A stretch of 64,000 bases of DNA from Roseateles chitinivorans (lineage in GTDB: Bacteria > Pseudomonadota > Gammaproteobacteria > Burkholderiales > Burkholderiaceae_C), in the NCBI RefSeq assembly GCF_002761755.1, contig NZ_PEOG01000011.1, positions 62,001 to 126,000 on the forward strand. The letters run 5' to 3'. The notes under the pieces are model-generated. The model saw only the letters and a list, made by a program, of their open reading frames with translations, did not search any database and was not told the origin of the DNA. The position numbers and the translations under genes are program-made. Below are positions 36,136 through 43,765 of this stretch, piece after piece (position 1 is the first letter of the stretch; every line of letters begins with the position of its first letter).

Positions 36136-38358
36136 ATGAGGATTCCCTTCGTCCTGGCCGCTACCGTGGTCCTCGCCGCGCCCGTCCTGGCGCAGACCGC
36201 CACGCCCGCCGCCGCACCGACCGTCGCCGCGACCCCGGCCCCGACCGGCGCGCCGTCGCCCAACCTGCTGCTCGCGCCGAGCCCGCTGCCGCTGCAATAC
36301 CCGCCGTTCGACCGGATCCCGGATGCCGACATCGGTCCGGCGCTCGACCAGGGCATGGCGGAGCAACTGGCCGAAGTGGCCGCGATCGCCAACAACCCGG
36401 CCGCGCCGACCTTCGACAACACCATCGTCGCGCTGGAACGCGGCGGCCGCACGCTGGGCCGCGCGACCACCCTGCTGATGAGCCTCACCGGCGCGGACGC
36501 CAACCCCGCGCGGCTGAAGCTGCAGGCGGACTACGCGACCCGGCTGGCCGCGCACCGCGACGCGATCCAGCTCAATCCCCGGCTCTTCGCCCGCATCGAG
36601 GCGCTGTACCAGCGCCGCGCCGCGCTAGGCCTGGGCGCGCAGGAGCAGCGCCTGATCGAACGCCAGTACCACCAGTTCCTGCGCGCCGGCGCGAAGCTGG
36701 ACGAGGACGGCAAGGCCCGCATGAAGGCGATCAACGCCGAGATGGCGCAGCTGGGGGCGCGCTTCAACCAGAACGTCCTGGCGGAAGTGAATGACTCGGC
36801 GGTCGTCGTCGACAGCCTGGAGGACCTCAAGGGCCTGGACGACGAGCAGGTGTCCGCCGCCGCGGCGGCCGCCAAGGCCCGCGGGCTGAACGGGAAGTAC
36901 CTGATCGCATTGCTGAACACGACCGGCCAGCCGGTGCTCGCGCAGCTCGAGAACCGCGCGCTGCGCCAGCGGATCTACGAGGCGTCCGTCGCACGCGGCT
37001 CGCGCGGCAATGGCTTCGACAACACCGCGCTGGTCTCGCGCGTGGTCACCCTGCGGGCCGAGCGGGCCCGGCTGCTGGGCTTCGCAACGCATGCCGACTT
37101 CGTGCTGAAGGACGAGACGGCCAAGACCCAGCAGGCGGTCAACGGCATGCTGCGCCAGCTGGCGCCGGCGGCGGTCGGCGCGGCGCGGCGCGAGGGCGCC
37201 GAACTGCAGGCGCTCATCGACCGCGATCAGGCCGCGCGACATCAGCCCTCGTTCAAGCTGGCCGCCTGGGACTGGAGCTTCTACAGCGAGAAGCTGCGGG
37301 CCGAGAAGTACGGCTTCGACGAGTCGCAGCTCAAGCCCTACCTCGAGATGAAGAACGTGCTGGAGAACGGCGTGTTCTACGCGGCGGGACAGCTCTACGG
37401 CCTCAGGTTCAAGGAACGCCACGACCTGCCGGTCTACCACCCGGACGTGCTGGTCTACGACGTGTTCAATGCGGACGGCTCGCAGCTGGCGATCTTCCTG
37501 GCCGACCTGTACGCGCGGCCCTCCAAGCGCGGTGGCGCCTGGATGAATGCCTACGTCGACCAGAGCGGCCTGATGAACCAGAAGCCGGTGGTGGCGAATC
37601 ACCTCAACATCCCGAAGCCGGCCGAGGGCAAGCCGACGCTGCTGACCTGGGACGAGGTGACGACGATGTTCCACGAGTTCGGGCATGCGCTGCACGGCAT
37701 GTTCTCGAACGTGAAGTACCCCAGCATGGCCGGCACCAAGGTGCCGCGCGACTTCGTCGAGTACCCGTCGCAGGTCAACGAGATGTGGGCCGACTGGCCC
37801 AGCGTGCTGGCCAACTACGCGCGTCACTACAAGACCGGCGAGCCGATGCCGCGCGCGCTGCTGGACAAGGTGCTGGCCGCCAGACAGTTCAACCAGGGCT
37901 TCGCCACCACCGAATACCTCAGCGCCGCCAGCCTGGACCAGCGCTGGCACCAGCTGCCGCTCGACCAGATTCCGTCGGCGGACGGCGTGATGGCCTTCGA
38001 GGCCCGGGCGCTGCGCGAGGAGGGCTACGACTACGACGCGGTGCCGCCGCGCTACCGCACGCCCTACTTCAGCCACATCATGGGCGGCTACGCGGCCGGC
38101 TACTACGCCTACGTCTGGTCCGAAGTGCTGGACGCCAACACGGTGCAGTGGTTCAAGGCCAATGGCGGCCTGAAGCGCGAGCTGGGCGACGCCTTCCGCG
38201 CGAAGCTGCTGTCGCAGGGCGGCAGCCAGGACGCGCTGACGCTGTTCCGCGGCGTCGTCGGCCATGAGCCGCAGATCCAGCCGCTGCTGGAGCGCCGGGG
38301 GCTGGTCCTCGAGAAGACCCGCACCGCCGGGTCGCCGCAGCAGGCGGCCCAGCCCTGA
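36136..38358 (+). CDS. dcp: M3-family peptidyl-dipeptidase (Dcp)
   Basis: 740 residues with a signal peptide (MRIPFVLAATVVLAAPVLAQ) and a Pro/Ala-rich linker, then the M3 fold with zinc motif H513-EFGH-517 (TMFHEFGHALHGMFSN) and FVEYPSQVNEMW. Dcp removes dipeptides from C-termini of peptides. The signal peptide places this copy in the periplasm. Confidence 0.94.
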   Translation: MRIPFVLAATVVLAAPVLAQTATPAAAPTVAATPAPTGAPSPNLLLAPSPLPLQYPPFDRIPDADIGPALDQGMAEQLAEVAAIANNPAAPTFDNTIVALERGGRTLGRATTLLMSLTGADANPARLKLQADYATRLAAHRDAIQLNPRLFARIEALYQRRAALGLGAQEQRLIERQYHQFLRAGAKLDEDGKARMKAINAEMAQLGARFNQNVLAEVNDSAVVVDSLEDLKGLDDEQVSAAAAAAKARGLNGKYLIALLNTTGQPVLAQLENRALRQRIYEASVARGSRGNGFDNTALVSRVVTLRAERARLLGFATHADFVLKDETAKTQQAVNGMLRQLAPAAVGAARREGAELQALIDRDQAARHQPSFKLAAWDWSFYSEKLRAEKYGFDESQLKPYLEMKNVLENGVFYAAGQLYGLRFKERHDLPVYHPDVLVYDVFNADGSQLAIFLADLYARPSKRGGAWMNAYVDQSGLMNQKPVVANHLNIPKPAEGKPTLLTWDEVTTMFHEFGHALHGMFSNVKYPSMAGTKVPRDFVEYPSQVNEMWADWPSVLANYARHYKTGEPMPRALLDKVLAARQFNQGFATTEYLSAASLDQRWHQLPLDQIPSADGVMAFEARALREEGYDYDAVPPRYRTPYFSHIMGGYAAGYYAYVWSEVLDANTVQWFKANGGLKRELGDAFRAKLLSQGGSQDALTLFRGVVGHEPQIQPLLERRGLVLEKTRTAGSPQQAAQP

Positions 38359-38389
38359 TCGCAGAGGGCGCTCGCCGCGCGGGCGCCCG

Positions 38390-38998
38390 TCAGCCGCCGG
38401 TCTTGTCGAGGTCCTTGGTGTCCTCGACGCCCTGCTGCGTGATCAGGCGCTGCATCAGCGCGAAGAAGCGGTCGTAGAACTGCCCGGCCGGGATGGTCTC
38501 GGACGCGACCTTGACCAGCGATTCCGACGTCGACGACAGCGGCACCGAGATCGAGCCGATCGCGCTCACGCCCAGGCTGGTGGAGTTGGCGCTGCGCTTG
38601 ACGTTGTAGCGGTCCTGCAGCGCGGACACGTAGGCGGTGGCCAGCTTGCCGCTGCCGCCCTCGGGCACGCAGACGATGGTGAAGCTGATCTCCACATGCA
38701 CTTCGCCCTCGGGCTGGAAGCGCTTGGTACCGGCGATCGAGTCCGGCGTCGCGGTGTTGATCACGTAGCCCTGGCTCAGCAGCGCGCGCCGCGCGGCCTC
38801 GCAGGTGTCGTTGACGCTGGCGTCGAACAGGCGCGAGAAGGTCTCGTCCGCCGCGAAGCGCTCGTTCTGGTAGACGGAGTTCCTGCGCGCGGCGCTGCCG
38901 GGGCCGAAGGAGCCGCAGCCGGCCAGCAGCGCGGCGGCCAGGGCCGCGATCGCCCAGGGGCGAAGGGAGTCGGAAGTGAGGCGTCGGATCATCGTCAT
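38390..38998 (-). CDS. DUF2242-family lipoprotein
   Basis: 202 residues. Signal sequence with lipobox LLAGC at about residues 24-28, then a body fitting the DUF2242 pattern (NSVYQNERFAADETFSRLFDA, CEAARRALLSQGYVI). Outer-membrane lipoprotein of unknown role. Convergent with dcp. Confidence 0.82.
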   Translation of the reverse strand: MTMIRRLTSDSLRPWAIAALAAALLAGCGSFGPGSAARRNSVYQNERFAADETFSRLFDASVNDTCEAARRALLSQGYVINTATPDSIAGTKRFQPEGEVHVEISFTIVCVPEGGSGKLATAYVSALQDRYNVKRSANSTSLGVSAIGSISVPLSSTSESLVKVASETIPAGQFYDRFFALMQRLITQQGVEDTKDLDKTGG

Positions 38999-39082
38999 CG
39001 GGCCGTGATCGGCCAGCGGCGGATTATCCGGGTTCGAGCGGACGACGCCTCGTCGTCGTCGCGCCGGTGTGCGGGCGCAGGC

Positions 39083-39367
39083 TCAGTGCGTCAGCTGAGA
39101 GGTCAGCAGCGTCTCCCATTCGCCGTCGATGCAGACCTGCAGACGGCGAGCGCTGCCGGGGCAGCGGTGCCAATGCTCGCTGGCCGCCGACAGCAGGGCC
39201 GGCCACAGGGGGCGGTCGCCGTCGCAGCGGCTGCGCGGGATGACCAGGGCCAGCTCCCGCTGCGCCTCGTGGCCGTCGGCCTCCACGAAATCCAGCCGCG
39301 CCCGCACGACCACCGTCAGCGGGGTCGACAACAGCAGTTCGGCATTCACAATTTCCAGGGTTTCCAT
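39083..39367 (-). CDS. Small protein, function unknown
   Basis: 94 residues (METLEIVNAELLLSTPLTVVVRARLDF...). Alternating hydrophobic strands in the first half and CIDGEWETLL near the end suggest a small beta-rich cytoplasmic protein. No clear Shine-Dalgarno. Codon use fits a real gene; family not recognised. Confidence 0.5.
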   Translation of the reverse strand: METLEIVNAELLLSTPLTVVVRARLDFVEADGHEAQRELALVIPRSRCDGDRPLWPALLSAASEHWHRCPGSARRLQVCIDGEWETLLTSQLTH

Positions 39368-39648
39368 GCCGGCGATCGTAGGCAGGGCGTGTGCCCGTGG
39401 GTGTCGGGGTCGCCCGCGACGCCCTGTAGGACATTGCCTCATCCCGCAGGCGGTGATCGCCCTCGTGACCCTCGGTGCGAACGCGCCCGAGGGCCATTGA
39501 CTCGTGACCACGACCGGCGCGCCGCGGACGCCGCGCCGGTGATCTCCGCTTGTCCTACAAAACATCGCGGATGCGGACGACAGGGCCGGCTGTTCGGCAT
39601 ACGTAGAGTCACTTCCAGCGCACCACGGGGTGCACAAGGAGCCGACAG

Positions 39649-39843
39649 ATGGGTATCGCCGACCACCACTCCCTCGCCCTGCATGTTCATGAGATCGCCT
39701 GCCAGGTCCAGTGGACCGCGGTCGGCGAGCAGGAACCGGTCCTGGGACTGGAAGCGGCGCTGCCCTACCTGATGGACCACGCCCCCGCGACGTTCGCCGA
39801 GCCGGCCCCTGCCGTCGTGTCGACAGACCGCCACGCCGCGTGA
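39649..39843 (+). CDS. Small protein, function unknown
   Basis: 64 residues, with AAGGAG seven bases before the ATG and TACGTAGAGT 40 bases upstream as a possible promoter element. The sequence is acidic and His-rich (HHSLALHVHEIACQVQW) with no membrane segment. It lies just before a BON lipoprotein gene and may be co-expressed with it. Confidence 0.55.
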   Translation: MGIADHHSLALHVHEIACQVQWTAVGEQEPVLGLEAALPYLMDHAPATFAEPAPAVVSTDRHAA

Positions 39844-39877
39844 GTCCGAGCCCTGTCATCAATCCAAGGAGATCAAC

Positions 39878-40195
39878 ATGATGATTCGAGCCACCGTTCT
39901 CGCCCTGGCCACCGCTGTGGGCGCCATCACGATGCTGCCGGGCTGCGCCGTCACCCGCGGTCAATCCTCGGTCGGCGAGTATGTCGACGACGCGGCGGTC
40001 ACCACCGCGGTGAAGTCCAAGTTCGTCGAGGCCAAGACCGTGGACGCCAGTTCCATCCACGTCGAGACGCTGCAGGGCGAGGTGATGCTGTCGGGCTTCG
40101 CCAAGAACGCCACCGAGAAGGCCGATGCCGAGCGCCTGGCCCGTGAGGTCAAGGGCGTGAAGCGCGTCAAGAACGAGATCGCCATCCGCAACTGA
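39878..40195 (+). CDS. BON-domain lipoprotein
   Basis: 105 residues, AAGGAG before the ATG. Signal sequence with lipobox LPGC (residues ~20-23). One BON domain (residues ~36-104: DDAAVTTAVKSKFVEAKTVDASSIHVETLQGEVMLSGF, in segments). BON proteins bind membranes or glycans and are often induced by envelope or osmotic stress. A second BON lipoprotein lies at 43086, on the other side of the two-component genes. Confidence 0.9.
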   Translation: MMIRATVLALATAVGAITMLPGCAVTRGQSSVGEYVDDAAVTTAVKSKFVEAKTVDASSIHVETLQGEVMLSGFAKNATEKADAERLAREVKGVKRVKNEIAIRN

Positions 40196-40253
40196 TCGGG
40201 CGACCGATCGGACCGCGGAGGTCCTGCCTGAAGCGCTGACGCGCGACCGACAC

Positions 40254-40289
40254 GCGCCCGGCGGCGGCCTGACCAACCGCCCCGGGCGC
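40254..40289 (+). terminator. GC-rich hairpin after the BON lipoprotein gene
   Basis: GCGCCCG (40254-40260) pairs with CGGGCGC (40283-40289), with an inner GGCGG/CCGCC stem. No T-run follows, so termination is uncertain. Confidence 0.4.
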
Positions 40290-40373
40290 TGCGCGCGAAC
40301 GGACGGTGTGCCTCCGCATCCCGTCCGTTCGCGCGCATCCGCTTGTGGTTTCGAGCCGTACACGAGCCCCATC

Positions 40374-40790
40374 ATGGATTCCCAGCCCGCCAGCGCCGCC
40401 CTCACCTGCTTCCTCGTCGAGGACAACGCCGTCATCCGGGAGAACCTGGTGGCGACGCTCGAGGAGATGGTGGACCTGCGCGTGCTCGGTCATGCGGTGG
40501 ACGAGCGCGGCGCGTTGAACTGGCTGTCGGAGAGCCATCCCGGCTGCGACCTGCTGATCATCGACATCTTCCTGGCCCAGGGCACCGGGCTGAACGTGCT
40601 GCGCGCCGCCGGCGAGCGCATGCCGGAGGCGCACCGGGTGGTGCTCAGCAACTACGCGACGCCGGACATGCGCCAGCGCTGTCTCGCGCTGGGCGCCCAC
40701 AAGGTGTTCGACAAGTCGGCCGAGCTCGAGGACCTGCTCGCCTACTGCGGCGACCTGGCCGATGCGGCTACTCGATCAGCCCGTTCTTGA
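40374..40790 (+). CDS. Single-domain response regulator
   Basis: 138 residues from the ATG at 40374. Complete receiver: acidic pair E16/D17, phospho-acceptor D64 (LLIIDIFLAQGTG) and lysine in HKVFDK. No output domain. Its 3' end overlaps the convergent NarL-type regulator gene by 23 bases. Probably works with, or competes for, the neighbouring histidine kinase. Confidence 0.85.
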   Translation: MDSQPASAALTCFLVEDNAVIRENLVATLEEMVDLRVLGHAVDERGALNWLSESHPGCDLLIIDIFLAQGTGLNVLRAAGERMPEAHRVVLSNYATPDMRQRCLALGAHKVFDKSAELEDLLAYCGDLADAATRSARS

Positions 40791-41400
40791 GGGCGTAATA
40801 CGTCAGCTCGCTGTTGGTGTTCAGCGCGAGCTTCTCCAGCACGCGCGAGCGGTAGGTCGAGACCGTCTTCACGCTCAGCGACATGCCGTCGGCGATGTGG
40901 CCGACGGTCTCGCCGCGGGCCAGGCGCAGGAAGACCTGCAACTCGCGCTCGGACAGGGACTCGTGGGGCGCCTGGTCGGCGGGAGCGCCGAGGCCCTCGG
41001 CCAGCAGTTCGGCCACCGCCGGCGTGATGTACTTGCGGCCGCGGAACACGGTGCGGATCGCCGTGGCGATCTCCTCGGGGTCGCATTCCTTGTTGAGATA
41101 GCCGCTGGCGCCCTGGCGCAGCAGCGTGGTCGCGTAGTGGGTCTCGGGGAAGCCGCTGAGGATCAGCACCGGCAGCTCGGGCTTGCGGGCCTTGATCGCG
41201 GCCAGGGTCTCGACGCCGCTCTGGTCGGGCAGCGAGAGGTCCATCAGCATCACGTCGACTTCGCCGGCGCGGGCCAGGTCCAGCGCTTCGCGGCCGGAAC
41301 TGGCTTCGCCGGTGACACGCAGGTCGACCTGTTCGGAGAGGAATTGCCGCAGCCCGGCGCGGACAATCGCGTGGTCGTCGACGATGGCGATTCGGATCAT
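40768..41400 (-). CDS. NarL/LuxR-family response regulator
   Basis: 210 residues from the ATG at 41400; a TTG five codons upstream is less likely. Receiver with phospho-acceptor D54 (MLMDLSLPDQSG) and LuxR-type HTH at ~145-200 (LSERELQVFLRLARGETVGHIADGM, VKTVSTYRSRVLEKL). It is divergent from the histidine kinase gene, only 45 bases away, with a palindrome between them. The two are a probable cognate pair. Confidence 0.93.
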   Translation of the reverse strand: MIRIAIVDDHAIVRAGLRQFLSEQVDLRVTGEASSGREALDLARAGEVDVMLMDLSLPDQSGVETLAAIKARKPELPVLILSGFPETHYATTLLRQGASGYLNKECDPEEIATAIRTVFRGRKYITPAVAELLAEGLGAPADQAPHESLSERELQVFLRLARGETVGHIADGMSLSVKTVSTYRSRVLEKLALNTNSELTYYALKNGLIE

Positions 41401-41416
41401 GGTGGCGATGGTCAAG

Positions 41417-41432
41417 CGAGCGAAATCGCTCG
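41417..41432. promoter_or_regulatory. Palindrome between divergent regulator and kinase genes
   Basis: CGAGCGA-AA-TCGCTCG is a perfect 7-base dyad centred in the 45-base gap between the two start codons. It is a good candidate operator for the NarL-type regulator, controlling both genes. Confidence 0.5.
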
Positions 41433-41445
41433 GGGAGTGTAGAGG

Positions 41446-42909
41446 ATGAGCCTGAAGGACACCGTCACGAACCTCGGTCGCAAGACCTGGGCGATGCCGC
41501 TGGGCGTGTTCGTGGCCCTGTTGATGATCCTGATCAGCGAACTGGCTTACTTCGGCGCCGTGTCGCAGATGGACCGCCTGGACACGCTGGGACGGGCCCG
41601 GATGGAACTGCTCCGGCTGATGGCCCGCGTGACCGACGCCGAGTCAGGGCAACGGGGATACCTGATCACCCGGCGGCCCGAATACCTGGACCCCTACCGC
41701 TTCGCCGCGGAGGACGCCTCCCAGGGCCTGAACGCGCTGCAGCGGATGTACGCGCAGGTCGGGGCGGAGGACGCCGAGCGCCGCAGCAAGGAGATCGCCA
41801 GCGCGGTCGGCGCCAAGCTCAGCGAGCTGCAGGAGGTGCTCAAGCTCTACGAGAGCGGTCGCGAGGCGGCCGGCCGGGAGCTCATGATGACCGACATCGG
41901 CCGCGACCAGATGGAGCAGATCCGGCGCCGCTCGGCCGAGTTGCTGGCCGACGAGAACCGCCGCATCGCCCTGGGCACCGGCCAGGTCTACGACACGCTG
42001 ATGCTCAGCCGCATCGGTGTGGCCGGCATGACGCTGCTGAGCCTGATCGTGTTCGTGCTGTTCGTGCGCAAGAGCCGCGCGCTCGACGACCAGCGCACCG
42101 AGCAGGCGCAGGAGGTGCGCGCCGAGCGCGACCGGCTGGAGGTCGAGGTGGCGCGCCGCACCGCCGAGCTGACCCAGTTGGCCCGTCACCTCCAGACCGC
42201 GCGCGAGGATGAGCGGGCCCGCCTGGCCCGCGACCTGCATGACGAGCTCGGGGCGCTGCTGACCGCGGCCAAGCTGGACGTCGCGCGGCTGCGACCCAAG
42301 CTGCAGGCCGGCGCGCCTGACCTGATGCAGCGGCTCAACCACCTGACCGAGACGCTCAACAGCGGCATCGCGCTAAAGCGCCGCATCATCGAGGACCTGC
42401 GGCCGTCGACGCTCGACCAGCTCGGCCTGGTGCCGGCGCTCGAGATCCTGTGCCGCGAGGCGTCCGAGCGGCTCGGCGTGCCGATCCGGATGAGCCTCGA
42501 TCCCGCCGTCGAACTGCCGGCCAGCGCGCAGCTGACCGCCTTCCGGCTGGTGCAGGAGGCGCTGACCAACACCGCCAAGTACGCGCGGGCCACCGAGGTC
42601 TCGGTGACGCTCAAGCGCGAGTACGCGCAGGCGATGGTCGTCGTCTCGGACAACGGCCAGGGCTTCGAGCCGGACCGGCTCACGCTCGGCTCGCACGGGC
42701 TGCTGGGCATGCGCTTCCGCGTCGAGGCCGAGCGCGGCCAGCTGCGCTTGCGCAGCGCGCCGGGGCAGGGCACCGAGGTCTGCGCCTGGCTGCCGCTCAA
42801 GCGCGACGAGCCGGAAATCCCGCGCATCGACTTCCCGATACCGGGCATGGCCGGGATGGGGGGGATCGGCGGCGAGGGCGGCCCGGCACCGGCCGGCGGC
42901 GGCCTGTAG
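41446..42909 (+). CDS. CHASE3-domain histidine kinase (HisKA_3, NarX-like)
   Basis: 487 residues. Membrane segments at ~18-38 and ~192-207 enclose a CHASE3 sensor (DAESGQRGYLITRRPEYLDPYRFA). A coiled stretch leads to HisKA_3 with phospho-acceptor H265 (ERARLARDLHDELGALL), then an HATPase domain (EALTNTAKYARA, VVSDNGQGFEPD, GSHGLLGMRFR). A Gly/Pro-rich tail ends the protein. It probably senses an envelope signal and phosphorylates the divergent NarL-type regulator. Confidence 0.93.
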   Translation: MSLKDTVTNLGRKTWAMPLGVFVALLMILISELAYFGAVSQMDRLDTLGRARMELLRLMARVTDAESGQRGYLITRRPEYLDPYRFAAEDASQGLNALQRMYAQVGAEDAERRSKEIASAVGAKLSELQEVLKLYESGREAAGRELMMTDIGRDQMEQIRRRSAELLADENRRIALGTGQVYDTLMLSRIGVAGMTLLSLIVFVLFVRKSRALDDQRTEQAQEVRAERDRLEVEVARRTAELTQLARHLQTAREDERARLARDLHDELGALLTAAKLDVARLRPKLQAGAPDLMQRLNHLTETLNSGIALKRRIIEDLRPSTLDQLGLVPALEILCREASERLGVPIRMSLDPAVELPASAQLTAFRLVQEALTNTAKYARATEVSVTLKREYAQAMVVVSDNGQGFEPDRLTLGSHGLLGMRFRVEAERGQLRLRSAPGQGTEVCAWLPLKRDEPEIPRIDFPIPGMAGMGGIGGEGGPAPAGGGL

Positions 42910-43006
42910 CGGGCGCTCCCGCGCCTGTAGGCCGGCTCCTACGGCGGCCCGGGACGCCCGGTGACCGCCGCTTCCGGCGGCCGCCGACCCGGCGTCGCCG
43001 GGCCGC

Positions 43007-43016
43007 TGCCTAGAGT
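43007..43016 (+). promoter_or_regulatory. Recurrent -10-like motif TGCCTAGAGT
   Basis: Identical to the copy at 24441 and 70 bases before the second BON lipoprotein start. Candidate -10 element, possibly of a stress sigma factor given the gene type. Confidence 0.4.
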
Positions 43017-43085
43017 GACGGCATGGATCCGCGGCCTTCCGCGGAATTTCCGCGACACCGCGATATCCCCGAAAGGAGCCTCGCC

Positions 43086-43532
43086 ATGAAGCACTCTTCC
43101 CGCCCCACCCAGCTTGCCCTGCTGCTGCCCGCCGTGGTGGCCGCCGTCGCCCTGACCGCCTGCGGTCGTGAGGACGACGGCCGCACCGCCGGCCAGCGCC
43201 TGGACGACGGCATCTCCAAGATGGAGCAGAAGTCCGAGGAAGCGAAGCAGGACACCCGCCAGGCCATGGACAACATGGGCAACAAGATGGACCGGACCGC
43301 CGACAGGGTCGGCGCCGCGGTCGACGACGCCCAGATCACCACGTCCATCAAGACCGCGCTGGCGGGCGACCCCAAGCTCAGCGCGCTCGATGTGAAGGTC
43401 GAGACCGAGAAGGGCCATGTGACGCTGGACGGCACCGCGCCGGACCTGGCCGCGCGCGATCGCGCCGGCTCGATGGCCCTGGCCGCCAAGGGCGTCCAGT
43501 CGGTCAACAACCGCATCAAGGTCAACGGCTGA
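43086..43532 (+). CDS. BON-domain lipoprotein
   Basis: 148 residues from the ATG at 43086, with AAAGGAG before it. Signal sequence with lipobox LTAC, a helical region rich in Asp/Met/Lys (MEQKSEEAKQDTRQAMDNMG) and a C-terminal BON domain (~80-148: DDAQITTSIKTALAGDPKL, VKVETEKGHVTLDGTAP, VNNRIKV). Likely tethered to the outer membrane, with a stress role inferred from family. Confidence 0.9.
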   Translation: MKHSSRPTQLALLLPAVVAAVALTACGREDDGRTAGQRLDDGISKMEQKSEEAKQDTRQAMDNMGNKMDRTADRVGAAVDDAQITTSIKTALAGDPKLSALDVKVETEKGHVTLDGTAPDLAARDRAGSMALAAKGVQSVNNRIKVNG

Positions 43533-43560
43533 TCTCCTCCTCTGCAGCCGCCTGACCGGG

Positions 43561-43601
43561 GCCCCGGCCCGCGTCCCCCGACGCGGTGCCGGGGCTTTCT
43601 G
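43561..43601 (+). terminator. Terminator of the BON lipoprotein gene
   Basis: GCCCCGGC pairs with GCCGGGGC and an inner CGCGT/ACGCG stem extends it, followed by TTTCT. About 28 bases after the stop. Confidence 0.7.
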
Positions 43602-43685
43602 CCATTGGCCAGGCCGGGGTATTCCCGGCTTCCTGTCGTATTCGTGACGATTCGTTAACGCGCTTCACGGGGCTGTCATCGGCGC

Positions 43686-43695
43686 TGCCTAGCGT
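43686..43695 (+). promoter_or_regulatory. Variant -10-like motif TGCCTAGCGT
   Basis: One base different from the motif at 43007, and 71 bases before the ATG of the phytase-esterase-like gene. CTGTCAT about ten bases before it resembles half of a Pho box. Confidence 0.35.
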
Positions 43696-43765
43696 GCCGC
43701 CCTGTCGCGACCCGGCCCCGTCGAGGGAGATCGGGCGCGGCGTCCTCGAGCCACGAAAGATCGAC

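Noticed and set aside
43667..43690. Pho box before the phytase-esterase-like gene
   Set aside because: Only one half (CTGTCAT) fits; the second half is poor, so it was not listed as a site.
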